Positions 37,801 through 46,800 of a DNA stretch of 64,000 bases are shown here, piece by piece (the stretch's first letter is position 1; every line of letters starts with the position of its first letter). The stretch covers positions 30,687,686-30,751,685 of the forward strand of contig OZ022261.1 in assembly GCA_963978905.1 (NCBI GenBank), written 5' to 3'. The position numbers and the translations under genes are program-made. The notes under the pieces are model-generated. The model was not told where the DNA came from. It worked only from the letters and a program-made list of their open reading frames with translations, and ran no database searches. Source of the stretch: Trichostrongylus colubriformis (taxonomy: Eukaryota > Nematoda > Chromadorea > Rhabditida > Trichostrongylidae).

Positions 37801-40800
37801 AGGTACGGCTTTATGAAAATTAATCTGTGCCGTATTGTATTGATTCAATATGCGAATATCATATGAAATTTTGTTTGCACGTAGGTGGACAGTGGTGCAT
37901 CGACATCCAGCACATGTTCAGAGCAGTCGACAAAATCCGCCAGCCGATGTGCCAACACCGCTATTCGGCAACGACAACAGCTGTCCTCATTAGGTTGGCT
38001 ACTGTAGCTCTATTCTTTGAAAAACCGTGAACTAACAGTGAAGGACCCCTCCTACTCCACAAATTATTCGTCTGTTTTTTGATTGGAAGTTTCAGTGCAT
38101 CCACGCACTATTTTACTTGACCAAAGTGCGATATTTTACTATGTAAATACTAGAAGATATACACTCGTAACTTAAGCAGATGTATGTCGTGAGGTGAAGG
38201 CACCATTGAGGATTAAAAATGAATGAGAAGTGGGAAATGTGTTTATAAAGTTCAAGTTCAGAGGAGATAATCCGTAGGGAAATTCGCGCTCTAATGCGAT
38301 CCCGGGGTCTCTAACGCTATCTCCCTGTGATGCGTTTCGGGCTTCGCGCGGCACCTAACACGGTTTCCACCCAGAGTCACGGGCGGGGGCATTGACTTAT
38401 CCCCTCACCATCTGTTTCCTTCCTCGGCGGCTACTGATGCAGTGAGAGCGAAAGGAAAGGAGAAGGAAAAGGACGCATTTTTCGGGGACCATTTCCTTCT
38501 TCATCTGTAGTTGCACTACTGCACACCCTGACTTCCAAACTCCACACTTCTTGTTCAGTCGGCCGAAATGATCCCTAATGGTGGTTTTGAGCGGTCCTTG
38601 CCTTATTTATAACTGCGCCTGGAAATCGACAGGATAAGCTGAAAATGGTTTCCATTAGAGTTTAGGGCAGTTGCAATACACCTGTTGCAAGGAATCTCTT
38701 GGAACTTCTACTTGACCTTTAACTGAACCATCGATTCTCAAAGGAATCGTCTACGAAAAAAATGAGTTCGTTCGTCACCATATATTTATGCTGTATATGC
38801 CTAATAAGGTCCGCATGCTAACAAGGGAAGTGACCATTCGAATGTGATACATGGTCCGATGTTTTCGGACGCTGATCTCGAATCTGCATTCCAAATTTGC
38901 AAAACGATTTTCTGAGCAGAGTTACAAGGCCGTTTTTCGACGAAAGTCAGCTCAAATACACCGCTAGCTAGTGCACTGTTAGCAGCCTGCTCGCCGAGAG
39001 GTATGTGCCTCGCCCCACAGAGTGAAGACGAGTTCGAATCTTCGGGGAGACTTTGCTCTTGCAATTTGTTGAACTTCTTTTACCGACTACAGAAAACACT
39101 TCTACGTTGATATCACCACATTTCCATGGTCCTCTTGGCATCAGGACGCGGATGGAGCACCGCGATCCAATTTTTTTTCGATTGAGCAGACTGCCATAGC
39201 ATATTGATTGCGAATTTGACTTTATTTCGCAAAACGAATATGATATTCACACTCGAGGTCGAATTCCCCCCTCTGTGCGAATTTTCAGCCAAATCGAGTT
39301 TCTGGCCCAACTTCAGGAAATTGGGGTGGCCCAGGGATAAGTAATAATTTTTGTGAAATTTTCTATGAAAAAGCCATTAACCATGACAAAGATAACCTAA
39401 ACACATCTATTACAGATATCCATGACACCAAAGGTACTTAACAAGAGCCAAATAAGAGCATTTGTTCAGCAGGGGTTAAGGTTTTCTTCTTGTTGAATGG
39501 GTTGCCAGCCAGCCCATGAACTTTTCCGGAATTCGGTCAAATTCTCGAATAGGCTAAATACATGTCCCATAGGGTAGCTTGACCCCCTGAACACGATAAT
39601 CGCACTGGTTTTGCGCAAAAACGTCTGGCTCGCGTGCAGTTGTCTTCCAAACTTCCCATTTATTAGCACTGTTTTTTTTTTCAAAAAAAAACCTCCAGCT
39701 CCGCTTAGAGAACCATTTTGCAAATTTGCAATGCAGATTCGAGATCAGCGTCCGAAAATACATCTGACCATATTTATCCCATTCCGAATGGCCACTTCGA
39801 TCTAGTGACCTCTTCTTGTAAGTATCACGCGAAAAGTGAGAAATCGGCTAAGATACAGCCCCCGAATTCTCGTCCGAGTGGGCGGAGCCTTGAGTAAAAA
39901 CCCTGTCCCGTCGTCCGCCGTGGTTGGGAAGGGAGAGTGAGACTGTTTACGTAACTCTCTGCTTCTACAGTGCGTGTCCGACCGCAGCGAAGAACGGGAT
40001 GGGCACTTGCTCCGAGGCCCCACCCACCCGGCCGAGAATTTTCGGGGCTGTATCTTAGCCGAATTCTCGCCTTTTCGCGTGAAACTTCGCAGGCGGCCCT
40101 CATTAGGCAAATGCAACATAATATATGGGTAACAGAGAAACTCATTTTTCCATGGACGAATCCTTTGATTAAGGCGGACCGATAGCATAAAGATGCCTTT
40201 TTGAGAAGTTCCATTATGACGTGCAATGACGATAGAAATCAATTTAAAGACATCATTAGGGGTAATGCGGTAATGGAGAAATCCCTACAAGAAACAACTC
40301 ACATGGTAGTCCTGGGCCTAGGAACGCTATCTGTGGCGAAATCCCGGTGAAAAAGCGCCCCTCTGAGCTGTAGAAACGCCGCAAAACCCCGCAAACGCAC
40401 TTATGCTCCGCCTCTTGACAGGTTGACCCCGCCTCCCGATGACGTAATTCCCGATTGACTGGGGTGAGAGCGGTCAAGAAGATACGGCAGGATTGAAGGT
40501 TTTGCTGCGCGCTTTCGCAGTTTTAGCTAGAAGCTCACTCTAGAGAATAGATGCTGTCGTATTTCCAAACATTCCCTTGTGTTTACTTGGCAACATGCCG
40601 ATGGGAAACAAGATCAGACTACTTCCCTCTTGACAGACAGGTCGTCCGCGTCGAGAATCAACGGTGGGAAGGGGGTCCTATTTCGCGGGTTTTTGGCCAT
40701 TTCCATCCGTTTTTTCTCCACTGTCCTGTTACTAGGCATCTCGACTTTCATATGCACTACTTCTTTTACTTTTCGTCCGACTTTCCCCTAATGATGCCTT

Positions 40801-43800
40801 TAAACAGTTCCATCAGTCTGAAAGTAGAAGTAGAAACGGTATAAGATAATACAACCGAACATTAAAAAATATTCCTAAATTTTCCTCACTTGCAGACACG
40901 CCACAAATGACGACACCTTTTTCTGTTCAAATGGCAAGACCAAAGAAGACTGTAAGCTCTTCGCCGTCCTCTCATACTTACCTGAAACAACATGAGAACT
41001 GTCTCAATACTGTTAAAAAAAGAGGTAGTTTAGTTCATACACCTTTACATAGAATTCCTTCTGATCAAAATTATAATCGAGTAAACAAGTAACTTCAAAA
41101 AGCTCTTGAACCTTTGTGGTAAATCTCATTATGCTCAAAATGGTAGCAAAATAGGAAAAGCATTTAACGTTTAGGCGTTGTGTGTAGAAACAGAATTTGA
41201 TATCAGAGGACTTTTGATAACTTCACTCCTCTCATCCTTTGTTACGAGAACAATAAAAGAAATACGATTGGTTTTCTTATTATCTCTAGATGCTTAGTTG
41301 TTACGCATGGTACTTATTTTGCACTTTGTACCTTCAGAGGATGTCAAGTGGAACAAATACACGGTAATAACGAGTTTGCGGGTTCTTGTGTAGAAAAACA
41401 GAAAGAAACAAAAGGCACACTATGAAAAATAAATAATAAACAATAACAAATCAACCAGCGGAGGACCACAATACCACTACTAATTCATGGTCAATCGGCC
41501 CCACAAAACGGAGAACCCATGGGTTTTCCGTTCTTTTGCTATAACTTCCTTTGAAGTTCCCAATTATTTCGAAAATAGTACCAATAGGAAGCTCTACTTG
41601 TGGCGAATGAGGAGGTTTGTATAATTTCTACATTCCTCGACTCCTTTGGCATAATTTTACAGGTTTTCGCAAATTTAGCCCCTATTTTACCACAGGCGAT
41701 TCTCGACGACGCGACGGAGTCGTAAACCCTGCACTTCAATTACCTCTCATGTTAGGATTCAGCAGTTTCAAACTGGAAAATGTGTTCTAGAGAATACTTC
41801 TTTTCATAGAGTTTGTATACCGAATACATCGTTTTAAACGCATTGGGAAGTGTTGATCACTTGTTCTACTTGAGTTGAGAATAAGCTTTCAAGGTAAACA
41901 CCACGTTCGTTTTTGACTATAAACATATAACCACAAACACATTTCAAACCCATAATCTCGCCACAGCTGATAGCGACCACATCTCACTATCAGGACAGAC
42001 ACAATTCTATGAGAGAAAAAAGTCTCGTCTATGAATTTAGCCGTTTCAAAATAAAAAATGTGCGTTCATGATGAAAATGAGCGTCAATGGATCACATTTT
42101 GATAAAACATTCCGTTAGGTATTTATGATGGGGTCGTTTGGTCGAATTTTCGCTTCTCTGCGCCGCACGCAGCGCCGTCAGTACGAGCCGTTTGGGATTC
42201 CGCTCAAGACCCAGTGGGCTGGTTCCGCGAGGGACCTTTGAAGTTTGCCCAGTTTTCAGCAGAAAGTTGTCAATTAGAATTTCCTAAGACTACGATATGA
42301 GCTCTTCGCAGGATAAGAGAGAACGATAACAGTTAAATTACCTTTAATAATTCAATTCTCACAGAAAGCCTAAGAACAAAAGCAGATAGCCGCCCGCGCC
42401 CTCACCTTTATGGATACGAGTAAGGTCTAATGGAGTGTTTTTTTGTTGTTATGGGCGAGGCACTTTCAAGTACCCTACTACACCTCTGCACCTATGTGAT
42501 CATTCCAACCAAAACCGCGTATTGCCTCTGCTGGCAACGGTGGGACCGAGTTTATTGGAAACCGGTTGAATCAGCGCAGAGCGCACAACGATGCACTCGC
42601 AAACGTTGATGTTAATGTCTATTACGTTGCTGAGGCAAACGTGGAAAAGATTTGAAAAACGGAACACCAAACAAGCTTGATAAACCAGCAACTTGAGATA
42701 CAAGCTTCACAATCAAGGTATACAACACTACAAAGTTTATGCACGCATTATTTCAATCACAAGTGAACTGGTGAATCTCAAGGAACTAGGACATCATGTA
42801 TTCACCTAGTAATTTATTTATACGTTGCTAAAATTGATTAAAGGTACCAGAGGAGGCTACATTCTTAGTTACCCTGTTATGTAAGCTAGCCGCTTTATAT
42901 GTGAAGCTCTGGGCCCTTACATTGGTTTTGGGAATGTTCATGAAAACCTTCAGCTCCTCGCCCTGATAAGAGACTGAAGCATCTTATAGAAACTAAGATA
43001 GCCAAAATCATTGATCTGGTACGACAGTTCATATACCATGCACACATCAAAGATTTTGCGCCCTAATTCCAGTGTTGTGAGTCCCAGATACTTAGTCCGA
43101 ATGAGAGCATTCGGAATTCTTAAGTGCAAAAAACTTTCAATGCGAATAAGTATTTTTCGGGTAAAGTTATTTTGTTCCTTTTCCGAAGCGCTGAAATCCT
43201 TTCTCTTCATGGGATGAAACACAGTGGCACCACATATGTCTTGTAGGCCATAAGCAGAATGGGCTTATTCGTCGTGGACAGTGCCTAAAAAATGTGCCTC
43301 GTTGAAAAAACGCTGTGCTCGACGGAGGACCCGAATACTTGCGGATCCCTCATCAAGAGCATACGTGAAAAAAACCACCCCTTTGCGCTACTCGGCCAGT
43401 TAAATATCCGGACAAAACGACGGCCCTTATGATGACGGCTGAGCCGGCTGCCGATCCAAGATCGCATGTCATCTCATAATCGATTCGTTACGTGTTAGGC
43501 CACGTCATAATGGCTCAATGGGCATTCGATCGTGAAAGGTGAAACACTGGGAATTACATATATTTTATTTACAGTTATATCAATTTGCATTACATCATTA
43601 ATTACAATATTCACGGCAATGTGTTATCAATTACATTATTTACAGTAATCAAATTACATTACATTAAATTGCATTACTTACAGTGATATCTAATTACATT
43701 ACATTATTAATTCCATAATTACAGTAGTATAAGGGGCATTCATAAATATAAAGTAAATAAATATACGTAAGTATATATATAATATACATAGAAATCCTGA

Positions 43801-46800
43801 ACAGGTTTGAATCATACAGCACAAATGGATCGTCCCCTGCGTCCTGAACTGTATTATGAGGCCCGGATTACGCATCTCTAAGGGCCTTACGTTGCCGTCT
43901 CACACGGCTATCGAGGGTCTCTTTGATGCTCTTCCTGCAGGTGCTCAGGAACTTCATAGTATTTATATGCATACCGAAATAACAAATTTCCATGACCGCT
44001 GTATAGTGTCTGCAATGGTCTTTCCGGTTGAAACTCATAGGAAGTGCACATCACATAAATCGCACATAGTAGAAGTCTTTTTACCTGTCTTATAGCGTAC
44101 ACGGTCCTTCGACGGAATGCGCTAATCCTCTATGAGCTCGAGCTCCCGAGATAGTCTTTGTAAACCATTTTCTCTAGAGCGAGAGCAAACCGGTTTCTAT
44201 TCACCCCTTGGATTCACGCAACTCCGCTACCTCACTTACACTAGCATAACTATTGTCCATTTTGTCTGAAACAGAAGTTCTACTGAAAGTAAGGAAGTCA
44301 GAACAGCAGACTGAGGTGGGTTCGGAAGTCAATGCTAGCAATGCAGATTAGTATAAAACATTCACTCAGCCGTGGCTTAGTCGGATTTCTCCGGAGGAGC
44401 TTCATTGCAATCTGCTCCAGTCTTCCAATCCGTTCCGAATTAGAAGACAAGGTGGCATTCCTTAAGGGGAAACAACTATAGCCTGGACTAGGATACACTG
44501 CATATAATGTCGGCAGCGATGAATTGGTTTCTTTCGATTTCTTTCGATTTTTCGATTTCTTGCATTTGTTCGATTTCTTACATTTGGATTAGCATATCTT
44601 TGGTGAATTTAATATCGTCCTCCATTCTAATTTGCCGCATCATTTGTTTCCTTTCCACTGCGGAGGCACTAGCTTCTGGACTGCCACTATATAGATGTTC
44701 GGTCGTTTGCGGAGCAGTGGATACGTCGAACGTGTCCTCAGTAAGATCCTCGTCAGCGCTAACAAATAATAATATAGGAAAACATCTGGATTTGAAAATA
44801 CAGATAGGTTATCTAGATAGCCGAACCTTATAGAACTGCCGAGTCCACAAATGGTGGTGAGTGAAATAATGGATAATAGGATGACTGCAAAAACCTGGAA
44901 GGATATGATACTCAATGAACAACAGGTCGCAACGGCAACTCAAGAAGATGAGATATTGAGCAAGATGTATAAGTATGTAATGGAATGATGGCCACAGAAG
45001 ACTAAGGAAAAGGAAATGAAACCGCGTGAGAGAAGTAGGACGGAGGTAAATGTGTGTAAAGGTTGCTTGATGTGGGGTAGTAGAGTAGTAGTGCCGAAGA
45101 GGTTTTGCAGGATGGTATTGGAGGTGTTGCACAACAACCATTATGGGTGGAATCGGATGATAGCGTTGGCGCGTAAAGAGGTTTGGTATTCAGGTACTGA
45201 GAGGGAATTACAAAGTATAGCAAAGGCCTGCGAAATATGCGCAGCTTTTGGGAATGAATTGATTAAATACCGCCACATCCCTGGGAGACACCAGGAAAAG
45301 TATGGCAGAGATTGAATGTGGATTTTGCAGAGATCATCGATGGGAATAGGTGGTTGGTAATTGTAGATGCGAAATCTAAGCGGCCTGAGGTAGTACAAAT
45401 GAGGACGACCACAGAAGAGAAGACAATATAGAAGCTGAAGGATATCTCTAACACTCATGGATTACCATAACAGATAGTGGTGGGTAATGGACTACAGTTC
45501 ATAACAAAAGAATTCAAAGAATATTGTAATAGAAGGAATATTGAATTGATTGTTGTCCCGCCATATCGCCAGACCAATGAGATCGATAGCGAGGGATCGA
45601 CATAGGTCGACAGTCAATTAACACGAGAATCAAGTCGAAACAATATAATGATCATGACACCAAAAGTCGCACACTTTCTTTGCTGCTGGCAATAAATAAG
45701 GGCAGTGTATTTGCAGTCATGAGTGTTTTATCAAAATTTGACCCAGTGACGCTCATTTTCATCAAACGCACAATTTTTTATTTTGGAACGGCACTTCAGA
45801 GAATATCCATAGCGTATGAAACATTGACGAGACCGAGCCCTTTTTCTCTCATAGATTTGTGTCTGTCCTGATAGTGAAATGTGGTCGCTATCAGAATCTG
45901 GCAAGATTATGGGTTTGAAATGTGTCTGTGGTTATATATTTACAGTCGAAATGGGACGTGCTGCTCACTTTGAAAGCTTATTTTTAACTTAAGTAGAACA
46001 TGTGATCACCACTTCCTAATTCGTTCGAAACGATATGTCTTGTTGAAATGCTGAGCTTTGGAGACATGACAAACTCAATAAAAAGAAGTAACCTCTGAAA
46101 CCCATCTTCCAGTTTGTAACTGATGAACCCTAACATGAGAGGTACCATAATGGTCGTGAGTTCGTGCTGTTTTCAGATACGCGATGATTTTACCATGAAA
46201 CTTTTGTTTGAAACTCACTGTCGAAGTCGAGGGTTTACGACTCCGTCGCGTCGTCGAGAATAGCCTGTGATAAAATAGGGCTAATTTTGCGAAAACCTCA
46301 AAAATTATAGTCGAGAAATGTAGGAATTACACAAACCTCTCCATTTGCCACAAACAGAACTCTCTATTGGTAACATTTTCGAAATATTTGGGAATTTTTG
46401 AAGGAAGTTATAGCAAAAAGACGGAAAAACCACGGTTTTTCCATTTTGGTGTCGATTGACCTTGAAATAGTAGCGGTATTGTATCTGCTTGATTGAATTA
46501 GTATCGCTAATTATTATTGTATGTTTAGACCCTCCTGTTCGCTGTTCATACTCGATTGATGAGGTCGAATCGCCACCGGAACCACCTTCATATGAAGTGG
46601 CCATCAGCAGATTACGGTATCCCTATTATGGTGTAACCATTATCTCTAACAGACTTCTTCTATTGCACTGGATGGACATCAAGACACTACATATGTCACG
46701 TTATCTAAGTTGTCCGCTCCCCCTTGCGTACGCCCGACTCACACGGGACCAGCAAGGCAACTGACGTGCGCGGCGACGCGATTCAAGTGGCACGTGACCC

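Larger units (their letters stand above)
41468..46482. mobile_element. ~5 kb structure with 640-760 bp inverted arms (nested transposable elements)
   Basis: The left arm 41468-42110 and the right arm 45724-46482 are inverted copies with roughly 75-80% agreement by eye, starting from the same outer sequence ACAATACC and TTC..GGTCAATCG. Both include GACGACGCGACGGAGTCG and the ATAACCACA(A/G)ACACATTTCA stretch. Between the arms are a half G repeat, a CR1-type LINE tail, an AT-rich array, minus-strand coding remnants and a Ty3/gypsy pol fragment. No clear target duplication was seen. It lies wholly within the intron between exons 6 and 7 of gene 1, with its right edge 46 bases from the exon 7 acceptor's exon. 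Either a long-terminal-inverted-repeat transposon that later collected insertions, or two inverted copies of one repeat. Confidence 0.6.

Noticed and set aside
39000..39060. tRNA gene
   Set aside because: A- and B-box-like sequence is present but no closed acceptor stem or proper anticodon arm; treated as part of the B repeat.
39802..40242. 146- and 133-codon minus-strand frames
   Set aside because: They run through the right part of the split A repeat and its flank, are read from repeat sequence, and the two frames differ.
41025..41092. Extension of exon 6 to the TAA at 41090
   Set aside because: The frame stays open, but using the AGAG|GTAGTT donor at 41025 is the only choice that enters exon 7 in frame; the extension may still be an alternative 3' end.
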